Positions 17,561 to 25,563 of a DNA stretch of 64,000 bases are shown here, one piece after another. The first letter of the stretch is position 1. Every line of letters starts with the position of its first letter. The position numbers and the translations under genes are program-made. Origin of the DNA: Psychroserpens luteolus. Its GTDB lineage: Bacteria > Bacteroidota > Bacteroidia > Flavobacteriales > Flavobacteriaceae. The notes beneath the pieces are model-generated. The model had not been told where the DNA came from and searched no databases. It saw only the letters and a program-made list of their open reading frames with translations. The stretch spans positions 496,001 through 560,000 of the forward strand of contig NZ_JAHVXI010000002.1 of NCBI RefSeq assembly GCF_021032705.1. Reading direction: 5' to 3'.

Positions 17561-17908
17561 ATGAAAACTCTTAAATTAATTTTCGCCTTATTAGCACTAA
17601 TTTTTATTGTCAATTGTACTTCCTCAAAACAAATGACTGCTTACACTGGAGATTTCAAATTTGAAGCGATAGAATTTGACGTTAAGGATAGTAACATTAA
17701 AGATTTACTAATTACCCACATGAATGATACGAAATTTAAAAAGGGGCAATCAATAAAAGAATCAACTTTTCACAAAGAGAGAAAAAGGATTGTAAAATTA
17801 ATTCGTGAAAATAATAACCCCGATTTTTCTATTGACAAAATAAGCTTTGAAATCGATACGACTTTATCAAAAAATAAATTTTCTGTGAAGACGATTGTTC
17901 TTAAGTGA
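17561..17908 (+). CDS. Unknown small lipoprotein (cassette 8)
   Basis: This 115-residue protein starts at the ATG at 17561. A longer in-frame opening from 17351 runs through repeat E7 and is not coding. The lipobox is FIVNC (Cys20). The mature part is Lys-rich, alternating strands and one basic helix (HKERKRIVKLIREN). No family was recognised. Confidence 0.75.
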   Translation: MKTLKLIFALLALIFIVNCTSSKQMTAYTGDFKFEAIEFDVKDSNIKDLLITHMNDTKFKKGQSIKESTFHKERKRIVKLIRENNNPDFSIDKISFEIDTTLSKNKFSVKTIVLK

Positions 17909-17933
17909 GTAAGGTATCCTATCTAAAAAATAA

Positions 17934-18068
17934 AACGTTGTACAACAACGCTCATAATCACTTGCCGTACAAGTGTTTAAGCAGACGATCTTTTCCTACA
18001 ATTCACTATACTGTATTGCAAAGAATAATCGCGTACTTGTAAGCAACTAAACATATACAATACCATTA
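17934..18068 (+). repeat. Divergent attC-like repeat E8
   Basis: The left arm AACGTTGTACAAC (17934-17946) matches the complement of its cassette start (GTTGAGCAACATA) at 9 of 13 positions. The interior is diverged from other copies but keeps a stem (TACAAGT near 17968 with ACTTGTA near 18035). The right end reads CCATTACTG, the ATT core variant also seen in E3, with the presumed cut after A18065. Confidence 0.6.
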
Positions 18069-18094
18069 CTGAAGCAACAAAAACCATAATTGAA

Positions 18095-18133
18095 ATGAAA
18101 ATGACTATGAACTTTATAAATACTATGCTGTGA
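18095..18133 (+). CDS. 12-residue upstream mini-ORF
   Basis: MKMTMNFINTML is read from the ATG at 18095, and its TGA overlaps the GTG start of the next gene by 2 nt. It may simply deliver ribosomes to that weak start. Expression is not established. Confidence 0.3.
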   Translation: MKMTMNFINTML

Positions 18134-18468
18134 ATATTCTAAAAATAATAACTGCAGTTTGCAGTCTGCTTTTTTTTATAGTTGGATTTGATAAATTTTT
18201 TCCATTTATGGAACCACCCTGCTCTTTGATAGATAATATATCTACAACTCTTTGGAAAGTACTTGGAGGCTTACAAATAGCAGCTGGTGTTCTTATTTGG
18301 TTTTCTAAGCTAAGACGTTACGTGGCAGGATTTTTCGTAATTGTTTTGTTATTCTTTACAATTTATCACCTCAAAGAGCGTACTTACGATATTGGTGGTT
18401 CAACTTTTATGGCAGTTTTGTTAGGACTATTAGCATGGAACCCTAAGTTTATACAAAAAAAGAAATAG
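18130..18468 (+). CDS. Small four-helix membrane protein, DoxX/MauE-like (cassette 9)
   Basis: This 112-residue protein is almost wholly hydrophobic, with four predicted membrane helices (about 3-22, 42-60, 65-82 and 88-104). Size and layout resemble DoxX/MauE-type proteins, but no diagnostic motif is visible. It starts at the GTG at 18130, because no in-frame ATG occurs before the second helix and a mini-ORF stop overlaps this codon. Confidence 0.72.
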   Translation: MNILKIITAVCSLLFFIVGFDKFFPFMEPPCSLIDNISTTLWKVLGGLQIAAGVLIWFSKLRRYVAGFFVIVLLFFTIYHLKERTYDIGGSTFMAVLLGLLAWNPKFIQKKK

Positions 18469-18512
18469 TCTTTTAGTAGCTATATTTAAATATCGCAATT
18501 TAGATTGAAAAA

Positions 18513-18558
18513 AGCCAACCACTAACAACGTATATAATTAATTGCTTGGTCTGTGTGT
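18513..18558 (+). repeat. Left half of a split attC-like repeat (E9)
   Basis: ACTAACAACGTATATAATTA, then ATTGCTTGGTCTGTGTGTA, matches the left half of E2 and then stops. The left arm CACTAAC pairs at 6 of 7 positions with its cassette start (ATTACTG). The missing right half appears at 19063-19112, beyond an intervening gene. Confidence 0.6.
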
Positions 18559-18576
18559 AACGTAAGAAAATCGTGA

Positions 18577-19071
18577 ATGAAAAAAATTTACAGTAGAATT
18601 GAATATTTAGGCTATTACGAAATAATTGGAGGAATATTAGGAATACTTCTCATTTTATTAAGTGTTTATGACAAGTTGAATTCGAATAGCTTTTTTATTT
18701 TTTCTCTATTTCTCTTTCTTACTTTATGCGGAATCTCAATTTACAGCGGAATTTTACTCATCCGAAAAAAACACTTGAAAGGGTTAAGGTTTTCTGTATT
18801 TACTCAAGCACTTCAAATAATTAGTTTTGCTTTATTTGGATACATATTTGATTTTGCAATTGGTCTTTACTTAAGAATTACATTGGAATTGACTAGCAAT
18901 AGTATTATTGGTCTTGATTTTGGATTTGCTAACTGGAATCTATCTCGAAATGCTAATCCAGATTTGGTGGAAATTAATTTTAATATTATTGGTATCATAT
19001 TACTACTTTTCATAACAAATAGTATTGACAGAATAAAAGCTGAACGAAATAAAATATATAAAACGACCTAG
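18577..19071 (+). CDS. Unknown four-helix membrane protein nested in a repeat
   Basis: This 164-residue protein has about four membrane helices (about 10-28, 34-56, 66-92 and 138-152). It was not recognised. It lies between a left half-repeat (E9) and a right half-repeat (E10) that together would make one intact site, so the gene appears to sit inside a former recombination site. Its last codons (ACGACCTAG) already belong to the repeat-like sequence. Confidence 0.72.
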   Translation: MKKIYSRIEYLGYYEIIGGILGILLILLSVYDKLNSNSFFIFSLFLFLTLCGISIYSGILLIRKKHLKGLRFSVFTQALQIISFALFGYIFDFAIGLYLRITLELTSNSIIGLDFGFANWNLSRNANPDLVEINFNIIGIILLLFITNSIDRIKAERNKIYKTT

Positions 19072-19112
19072 GAAAAATAATCACCGAAGATAAACCATAT
19101 ACGAACACGTTG
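19063..19112 (+). repeat. Right half of a split attC-like repeat (E10)
   Basis: This stretch runs from CGACCTAG through AATAATCACCGAAGATAAAC to ATACGAACACGTTG. It aligns to the right end of E2 (CAACCTAGAGAAAATAATCC onward) over about 48 nt. The right core is CACGTTGTGC, with the presumed cut after G19109. Confidence 0.62.
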
Positions 19113-19126
19113 TGCAAAATTTTAAA

Positions 19127-19582
19127 ATGCGAAAGAGTTTACTATTATTTGTTTTTTTATTAGTTCTTTTAAATAGTTGTAAAAGCGCTAATATTGACTT
19201 GGATAAACCTAAAGTTATAAAATTAGGGAATGGGAGCGTTAATATCGATTCTTTCAAAACAGAACTTATCGAATTTGACGATCCAAAAGCATTCCATTTA
19301 ATGATTTCAGTATTATCCACAAATGGAAAAAAATATGAAAGAACTATTAGAATAAATCATAATAGGCCTAAAGGAAATAGATTTATAAATAATGGCAATT
19401 ACGAATATATAGATTATATCATTTCTGCACCATTCTTTGAAGTAACCACAGACAAAAATGGAGAATTAAATCTTTACTTTATTTCTGAAAAGGAATTTAG
19501 GCTAATAGTCGACCATATTCATTATATGGATATTAGACCGATATTTGGGAAAAAGATGATTTTATCAGTTTATTTAGATTAA
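19127..19582 (+). CDS. Unknown lipoprotein (cassette 10)
   Basis: This 151-residue protein starts at the ATG at 19127; the GTG at 19112 lies in the repeat core. The lipobox is LLNSC (Cys18). The mature part is beta-rich with no recognisable domain. Its stop TAA (19580-19582) overlaps the left arm of E11. It is a single-gene cassette. Confidence 0.78.
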   Translation: MRKSLLLFVFLLVLLNSCKSANIDLDKPKVIKLGNGSVNIDSFKTELIEFDDPKAFHLMISVLSTNGKKYERTIRINHNRPKGNRFINNGNYEYIDYIISAPFFEVTTDKNGELNLYFISEKEFRLIVDHIHYMDIRPIFGKKMILSVYLD

Positions 19583-19710
19583 AACTTTACATAACAACGA
19601 CTATAGTTCATTACTTCTGATTTTCCTCTCGGAAAATCCAAGCGGCAGAACAATAGGTAGTTCTTTTTGCTATCTTAGTACTAATGCAACTGCTCATTAT
19701 CGAGACGTTT
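19580..19710 (+). repeat. attC-like repeat E11
   Basis: The left arm AAAACTTTACATAAC (19580-19594) matches the complement of its cassette start (GTTGTGCAAAATTTT) at 12 of 15 positions, with all mismatches transitions. The central hairpin is inverted in order relative to E1 (GATTTTCC-TCTC-GGAAAATC). The right end is GACGTTTGTG, with the presumed cut after G19707. Confidence 0.72.
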
Positions 19711-19747
19711 GTGTGTAATACTCAAAAGCATCCTGAATACATTAAAT

Positions 19748-20251
19748 ATGGATATAAATACAAATGCAAATAATGCTCTTATCGAAATTCAAAACTTTGA
19801 CTTTTTAATAGGACAATGGAATGTACTAAACAAAAAACTTAAAGAACGACTCAAAGACTGTAATGAATGGATTGAATTTCCCGCCAAAATGGAGACAAAA
19901 CCATTTCTTAATGGATTAGGACTAATGGACGAAATGAAATCATCTCACTTTGGAGACAATTTTATCGGATTTAGTATTAGAATGGTTAACCCTAAAACAA
20001 ATATTTGGACAATCTATTGGGCTGATACATCAAGTCCCGAAAACTATTTAAAAGAGCAAGTGATTGGAGAATTTAAAAATGGAATTGGAGAGTTTTATGG
20101 TAAAGAACTATATCTAGGAAAAGAATACAAATTAAGATTTACCTGGAAAAAGAAATCTGAAAATACGGCGCTTTGGGAACAAGCCTATTTTGATGAAAAC
20201 GCAAAAGCGTGGGAAACAAATTGGATCATGGAATTTACAAGAGAAAATTAA
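19748..20251 (+). CDS. DUF1579-like (calycin-type) protein
   Basis: This 167-residue protein starts at the ATG at 19748; an upstream in-frame TTG lies in the repeat. It has the DUF1579-like opening (FDFLIGQWNVLNKKLKER), a conserved WIEFPAKMETKPFLNGLG region, a strand pair NIWTIYWADTSSPE, and a final NWIMEFTRE strand, giving a small beta-barrel. It was known in the family only as a domain of unknown function, sometimes annotated as transcriptional or stress-related. It is cytoplasmic. The next gene follows 15 nt downstream. Confidence 0.75.
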   Translation: MDINTNANNALIEIQNFDFLIGQWNVLNKKLKERLKDCNEWIEFPAKMETKPFLNGLGLMDEMKSSHFGDNFIGFSIRMVNPKTNIWTIYWADTSSPENYLKEQVIGEFKNGIGEFYGKELYLGKEYKLRFTWKKKSENTALWEQAYFDENAKAWETNWIMEFTREN

Positions 20252-20266
20252 AAGATAAGTACGTAA

Positions 20267-21364
20267 ATGTATTTTGAGATTTCACCTATACAGTTGATAA
20301 CAGTATGCTCGGTAATCAACGGGTTTATATTTGCTTTTCTGCTCTTTGAGAAGACTGAAAATCGGCGAGCGAATCGCTTTCTCTCCCTGACCATTTTTTC
20401 AATGTGTCTAACCTTTACTCCGTTCATTTTGGATATTTCCATATGGAATACCTATCAGTGGCTCTCCTGGCTCCCCTTCTCCTTATCATATTGGATTGGT
20501 CCTGCATTTTATTTCTATATAAAGACACTTACAGAAGGTTCTAATGCATTTCGAAAAAAGGATCTTTGGCATTTTTCACCATTAATTCTTAATTATCTTC
20601 ATAGCATCTATCATGCTTTTCATTATAGTAACCCTTGGCCATTAATACACGATATAGCTGAAGTGTTTGAATCTGTAGCAATACTCTCTGTTATAATTTA
20701 CCTTATATTTTCTTTCCGACTTGTTAAATCATACCAGCGCTCACTGTTAAATAATATCTCATATACCGAACGTATCGATCTTCGTTGGGTAAATCAGTTC
20801 ATACTAATAACTATAGGTTCCTTTATCCTAATATTAGTCTTTGTGATTTTAGGCATGCTCGTAGGAGGAAAATTTGCTCCCTTAGAATGGACCGAACCAA
20901 GAGCCTTCATTCTACTTATTTATTCAGGGGTACTCTATTGGTTAAGTATTAGCGGCTTCAAACAAACTCAAACACGTCAGGTTTTCAATATAAAGGAAGA
21001 ACCAACCGAACAAGACAATGATAAGCTCTCTGAGGTGATTCAAAAGTTAAGCTTGATAATTGAATCTCATAAGCTGTATCGGAATCCGGAGTTATCGCTT
21101 TCTGATCTCAGTGCCTCCGCAGATATTTCAGAACGAGTCATCTCGAATGCAATTAATAAGGAGCTTGGAAAGAACTTTTTCCGGTTCATAAACGAATACC
21201 GCGTTGAGGAAATGAAAGAACGATTGAAAGATCCAAACAATGATCACCTGAAAATACTCAGTCTAGCTTTTGACGCTGGGTTTAATTCTAAAGCAAGCTT
21301 CAATCGAGTATTCAAATCCTATACTGGACAAACGCCGAAAGACTATAAATCTGAAAACAGTTAG
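20267..21364 (+). CDS. AraC-family regulator with membrane-embedded N-terminus
   Basis: This 365-residue protein has seven predicted membrane helices in residues about 8-240 and a C-terminal AraC/XylS DNA-binding domain (about 255-365) with two helix-turn-helix motifs (LSLSDLSASADISERVISNA and ILSLAFDAGFNSKASFNRVF). This architecture is common in Flavobacteriia, where such proteins are thought to sense a membrane or outer signal. It precedes a lipoprotein hydrolase gene by 125 nt, a plausible target. Confidence 0.9.
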   Translation: MYFEISPIQLITVCSVINGFIFAFLLFEKTENRRANRFLSLTIFSMCLTFTPFILDISIWNTYQWLSWLPFSLSYWIGPAFYFYIKTLTEGSNAFRKKDLWHFSPLILNYLHSIYHAFHYSNPWPLIHDIAEVFESVAILSVIIYLIFSFRLVKSYQRSLLNNISYTERIDLRWVNQFILITIGSFILILVFVILGMLVGGKFAPLEWTEPRAFILLIYSGVLYWLSISGFKQTQTRQVFNIKEEPTEQDNDKLSEVIQKLSLIIESHKLYRNPELSLSDLSASADISERVISNAINKELGKNFFRFINEYRVEEMKERLKDPNNDHLKILSLAFDAGFNSKASFNRVFKSYTGQTPKDYKSENS

Positions 21365-21489
21365 TAATCTACAGGTTTTGAGACGTCAAAACAGGTATTG
21401 AGACCTCTTAGGTTTAGTCTTTTTCTATTTTAGCTCAAACTCTAGTTAGAATATGAACCATGTCTTATCTGACAATAAAAAAATAAAGA

Positions 21490-23088
21490 ATGGCTACTAC
21501 TAAGAAATACACAGCAATCCTTTTACTTCTAGTCATCCTTGGATGTCAAAAGCAAGATACAGTTGATAACTTTCCCATCATGGGAAATCTTCCAATGGGA
21601 GAATATCAGGTTGGGTTTCAGACATTATTCACTTACGACCTCACAAAAAATGCCATTCCTTATTCGGACTGGGACGGAAACTTATACCAGAGTCCTACAT
21701 CCGAAAATGGCCGACAGTACCAAATCAATATATGGTATCCAGCACAACCAGATTCTGGTACTCGGCTGAAATATGCAGATTATATTAATCTAATGGGTAG
21801 ACAAACCAATTTTGGTGAATCCGAAGAACAAAAAACCTTCGCAAGACAAACATTTATTACTCAAACACGAAATTTAAAAAATATTCGAGACACAGAAAAC
21901 AAGGAAGAGTTAAATACAGAACAATTGAATCAGCTCCTTGACCTAGACATCTTTGCGCGTTTGGATGCTCAACCTGCAGAAGGGCAGTATCCTGTTGTCA
22001 TTTACCCAAATGGAAGTAGTCCAGCTTATCAAAGCATCACTTGTGAGTTTTTAGCAAGTCACGGTTATGTAACGGTTGCCTTCGCTCCGAAAGGGAGATT
22101 TTCTTCTGGAATGGAGATATCTACCACTGGCTTAGAAGTCGCTGTGGATGACCTGGAGTTTGTGCTTGGTAAGGTTAGTGAAAAATCAAATGCAGATATG
22201 AATCAGGTTTCTATACTCGCCAATGCCATTTCTTCCTCTGTAGGAGCCGCTGCAGTATCTAGGAATGAGAAATTTAAGGCATTTATCAGCTTGGAAGGAG
22301 GATTCATAAGCGCCTTTGAACAACGACTTTTAAACGGATCTTCTTTTTATAAGCCCGAGAACATTCAAACACCGATTTTATTCATTTATTCACCTCATCC
22401 ATCCATAGATCCGAAATACACATCTCATTTAAAATATGCTGATCGATATTACGCACATTTTCCTAAGATATCTGAGTTTGCTATGCTAAACTATGGAATG
22501 TTTGATGAATTCATTCCAGACATCATTGGAGCGCATTCTGGTAACACTAAAAAAGGATTCGAAACCGCTAATGAACTGATATTGCGATTTTTAAATCAAA
22601 CCATAAAGGGAGAGTCAGGAGAATTATTTGATGATTCTTTTATGTCATCCAGAAATCAAATTGATACTACTTTTGTTTTACCAAGTCTACCTAAACCACC
22701 AAACATGGCAGTACTTAAAGACACGTTTTGGAAGGAAGGGTTTGATGCGATTGAAACGATCTACCAGCAGTTAAAATCTGAAGGAAATCCACAGCCCTTT
22801 TCTATGAATTTCTATACAGAGTACAGAGATTGGCTAGCCTGGAAAAAAGACGAAGATTATGTATATCGGTCAAGACTTTATGACCTTGCATATGATAGTT
22901 ATCCGAAATCTGCCAGAATTAATTATTATGCAGGTTATTTTTCAATGAAAAGAGAAATGAATGAAAAGGCGAAGCGTTTCTATCGTCAAGCGTTATCACT
23001 ATGTGAATCAGATGAAGATCTGAGTGCTAGTGAAAAATCCACACTAAGAACTTATGCGTCTGAGGATTTGAATAGTTTGCTCAAATAA
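21490..23088 (+). CDS. Lipoprotein alpha/beta hydrolase with C-terminal TPR
   Basis: This 532-residue protein has a lipobox (LVILGC, Cys19). The alpha/beta-hydrolase core (about 165-370) resembles the dienelactone or platelet-activating-factor acetylhydrolase group: VVIYPNGSSPAYQS, then a nucleophile-elbow candidate ANAISSSVGAAAV, then ILFIYSPHPS. The C-terminal about 110 residues are helical, with a TPR (INYYAGYFSMKREMNEKAKR). A canonical GxSxG is not obvious, so catalytic competence is uncertain. It probably forms a regulated pair with the AraC gene. It has no matching left repeat. Confidence 0.75.
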   Translation: MATTKKYTAILLLLVILGCQKQDTVDNFPIMGNLPMGEYQVGFQTLFTYDLTKNAIPYSDWDGNLYQSPTSENGRQYQINIWYPAQPDSGTRLKYADYINLMGRQTNFGESEEQKTFARQTFITQTRNLKNIRDTENKEELNTEQLNQLLDLDIFARLDAQPAEGQYPVVIYPNGSSPAYQSITCEFLASHGYVTVAFAPKGRFSSGMEISTTGLEVAVDDLEFVLGKVSEKSNADMNQVSILANAISSSVGAAAVSRNEKFKAFISLEGGFISAFEQRLLNGSSFYKPENIQTPILFIYSPHPSIDPKYTSHLKYADRYYAHFPKISEFAMLNYGMFDEFIPDIIGAHSGNTKKGFETANELILRFLNQTIKGESGELFDDSFMSSRNQIDTTFVLPSLPKPPNMAVLKDTFWKEGFDAIETIYQQLKSEGNPQPFSMNFYTEYRDWLAWKKDEDYVYRSRLYDLAYDSYPKSARINYYAGYFSMKREMNEKAKRFYRQALSLCESDEDLSASEKSTLRTYASEDLNSLLK

Positions 23089-23092
23089 AGTT

Positions 23093-23197
23093 GTATCTGG
23101 GGCAGGTGGAGATTATGTCTTTATGTATAAGAAGGTAAATGGAAACTGAGAATTTTAAAAAGTTACCAGTGCTGAATATCTAAAAAGCGTAAGCTAA
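23093..23197 (+). pseudogene. C-terminal remnant of a lost cassette gene
   Basis: Reading from 23093 gives VSGAGGDYVFMYKKVNGN, stop, EF, stop, KVTSAEYLKSVS, stop. Both internal stops are one base from sensible codons (TGA for TGG, TAA for TTA), so this is the decayed end of a protein. Its final TAA (23195-23197) overlaps the left arm of repeat E12, as expected for the gene that originally belonged to that site. The body of the gene is missing, replaced by the hydrolase/AraC block. Confidence 0.65.
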
Positions 23198-23318
23198 CAA
23201 CGTGTATAGTCAATAGTGTTTAAAGATGGTTCGCGGATTTCTGCCAAAATCCAACCACTCTTCTACCCTTTTTTACTAACTTAGTTCTCAACACTACTAA
23301 CCATACACGAACACGTTG
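23186..23318 (+). repeat. attC-like repeat E12
   Basis: The left arm is AGCGTAAGCTAAC (23186-23198). It does not match the cassette start at 19707, consistent with loss of its original partner. The interior has the hairpin GGATTT-CTGCC-AAAATCC and the motif TTTTACTAACTTAGTTCTC. The right end is CACGTTGTAATTAATC, with the presumed cut after G23315. Confidence 0.75.
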
Positions 23319-23344
23319 TAATTAATCTTTTTAAATTAAGACTT

Positions 23345-24319
23345 ATGCTGAAACTAATTTTTATAGCACTAGCATTTTCAACAAATCAGGTGTATTCACA
23401 GATAGAAAACAAGCCGTGCCCAAGAAATCAACCCGTTACAGCATATCATTCTAAGGAAAATAAAATTTTCCTTTTCGGAGGGTATTGCAGTAGTGAAAAA
23501 AAAAGATTAAACGACTTTTGGGAATTTGACGGAAAAACTTGGAAGGCTATACAAACAGATATAGCTCCTGAACCTAGAAGCGGACATTCAATGATTTATG
23601 ATTCATCTAACAATCGCCTTATAGTATTTGGTGGCAAAAATGAAAATGGAAATATTCTCAACGATTTATGGTCATGGAATGGTGATAAATGGAAAAAACT
23701 GAATGAATCTGGCCCAATTCCTAGACAGTCACATAGAATGGTATTTAACACCGACAATGGTGATATTTTTCTTTTTGGCGGTTCAAATGCTTTGGGTCAG
23801 TCACTAAATGATACTTGGGTTTTCAGGAATGAAAAATGGTTAAAATTGAAGTCAAAGGATTTACCTCCTCCTCGCTTACAACATACAATGGCTTATGATC
23901 AACAACAACAAAAAGTAGTCCTTTTTGGAGGTTTCAGTAAAAATGGAACTGATAAAACTATTTACGGAGACACCTGGGAATGGCAATTATTAGAAGGCTG
24001 GAAACTAATTAATAACAATGATCTATTAGCTAGAGACCACCATGCTATGGCATACGATGTTAAATCTAAAAGGGTAATCCTATTTGGAGGATATAACAAA
24101 CAATATTTAGGTGACACCCTGAGTTGGAATGGTGATAAATGGGTTTTGATTACAAATGAAGGTCCATCCAAACGAGCAGGAAAACCAGCGTTGATGTATA
24201 GTTATAAAGATGAATCATTAATTTTATTTGGAGGGTGGGATAAAACTAATAAACCGCTAATGGATTTTTGGAAATTTAATTCTTATTCAAACTATTGGGA
24301 AGTCTATAATAAAAAATAA
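23345..24319 (+). CDS. Secreted Kelch-type beta-propeller protein (cassette 12)
   Basis: This 324-residue protein has a signal peptide (to about residue 18, NQVYSQ). Six Kelch-like blades carry the typical pattern, for example NRLIVFGGKNENGNILNDLW, KVVLFGGFSKNGTDK and LILFGGWDKTNKPLMDFW. No catalytic domain is present, so it is probably a binding or scaffold protein outside the cytoplasm. It starts 27 nt after the E12 core, but no repeat follows it: 38 nt after its stop begins the duplicated comM end, so the right site of this cassette has been lost. Confidence 0.85.
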   Translation: MLKLIFIALAFSTNQVYSQIENKPCPRNQPVTAYHSKENKIFLFGGYCSSEKKRLNDFWEFDGKTWKAIQTDIAPEPRSGHSMIYDSSNNRLIVFGGKNENGNILNDLWSWNGDKWKKLNESGPIPRQSHRMVFNTDNGDIFLFGGSNALGQSLNDTWVFRNEKWLKLKSKDLPPPRLQHTMAYDQQQQKVVLFGGFSKNGTDKTIYGDTWEWQLLEGWKLINNNDLLARDHHAMAYDVKSKRVILFGGYNKQYLGDTLSWNGDKWVLITNEGPSKRAGKPALMYSYKDESLILFGGWDKTNKPLMDFWKFNSYSNYWEVYNKK

Positions 24320-24357
24320 AAGTCACTTACTTATATCAAAAAAATTAAAAGCTATCC

Positions 24358-24409
24358 CAACCAGCCTTCGCGATCCATACTGCGGTATTGAATGGCTTCG
24401 GAAATCTGA
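24358..24409. repeat. Direct repeat of the comM 3' end (left copy)
   Basis: This 52-nt stretch matches 28014-28065 at 50 positions. Read on the minus strand it encodes [16 protein letters not shown] followed by Gly and a stop, the last codons of comM. It lies directly before leader 2, so about 3.65 kb is bracketed by two comM ends. Confidence 0.85.
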
Positions 24410-24428
24410 CATGATCAACAGCTGCTAA

Positions 24429-24513
24429 TAAATTTGTAATCGGGAACAAAATGTCACGTTTACGGGAACATAGACCCCAAAAACGCGTATATTTATCTCC
24501 ATATAACCAGTTG
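24429..24513 (+). promoter_or_regulatory. Array leader 2: attI-like site with embedded promoter
   Basis: This is the second copy of the 85-nt leader (80 of 85 identical to 5975-6059). It keeps the TAAATTTG promoter element, the ACGGGAA direct repeat and the CCAGTTG end; the 11-bp inverted repeat is partly lost through three changes. The cassette with the DUF2971 gene starts immediately after G24510. Confidence 0.65.
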
Positions 24514-24540
24514 TAGGTAAAAAAAACATTCATCAATCAA

Positions 24541-25562
24541 ATGTTAGTATATAAATACAGGGGAATCTATGATAGTGAAATATTTGAAAGAGATTTAACC
24601 TCAATTGAAAAAAACTATTATTGGTCAGCTAACTTTAAAACACTGAATGACCCATTTGAAACAATACTTACGAAAGAAAAACTTCTAAAAGAATCCAAAT
24701 TTGTTTTGCCAATTTTCGGGAAAGGTTCTAATGAAAAATTTCAACCTGTAATGGATGCACTTGACAACGTACTTTCATACACAGAAAAAATAGGAATTTA
24801 TTCATTGTCTAAATCATATATTGACGAACTTCTTTGGGCACATTATGCAAATTCGCATAACGGCTATTGTATTGAATATGATTTAGATTTGCTATTAAAA
24901 TCATACGATTCAGACAAAGTATATAGTTTTCCAATTACATACAAAAAACAGCCAGCTAGTGTAGATTTTATGGATATAATAAATTCAGGAAGTTCAAATA
25001 GCTTAATCCAAAAAATGGCTGGACGAAAATCATTAAGGTGGAAATATGAAGAAGAAATTCGAATTGTAACAGAAGACTTTGGAGAACATCCTTATGAGTT
25101 TGATGCAGTGAAATCAATATATTTTGGCTTAAGAATGAAGAAAGCAGATAGAATAAAAGTAATGAAACGTCTCAAAGGACGTGGAATTAATTATTTCGAA
25201 ATACGAAAATACCAAAGTCATATAAATTAGAAAGAAATCCTATTGAAGATTTGTGTTATCAAGAGCCTAATTATTTTAGACAAATTGAAATCTCTAATCC
25301 AGAGAATAACTGCAATTTCAAAATATTGGAAAAAAACTATTTTAGACATTTAAAAAAAGCTGAAATACGAATAGAACTTGAAAAGAAAGTTTCGGAAAAC
25401 GAAATTAGGTGGTTAGCAGAAAAAATAAGCGACGAAATTTTTAGAAAAGCTGAGAACATATATATGTTTTATTATTTAAAAACTGACCAAAACCAAGACT
25501 TTGCTTATGCTACATCACATAGTCTTGATGGGAAAATTGAAGTTAATATTAATGATTGGTAA
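24541..25562 (+). pseudogene. DUF2971-family gene, probably frameshifted (cassette 13)
   Basis: The first frame (24541-25230, 229 residues) is a DUF2971 protein (NYYWSANFKTLNDPFE near the start, ELLWAHYANSHNGYCIEYD in the middle, KSLRWKYEEEIRIV later). It ends at a stop after KYQSHIN. The second frame, read back to about 25206, gives KIPKSYKLERNPIEDL and continues to 25562 without an ATG, as expected for the missing C-terminus. A one-base slip in the run CGAAAAT near 25207 would join them into about 340 residues. DUF2971 proteins are often accessory or defence-associated; the function is unproven. Confidence 0.65.
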
Positions 25563-25563
25563 T

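Noticed and set aside
25251-25562. Independent 103-residue gene after the DUF2971 frame
   Set aside because: It has only a TTG start and no ribosome site, and the frame continues upstream in a way that completes DUF2971; it is treated as the frameshifted C-terminus.
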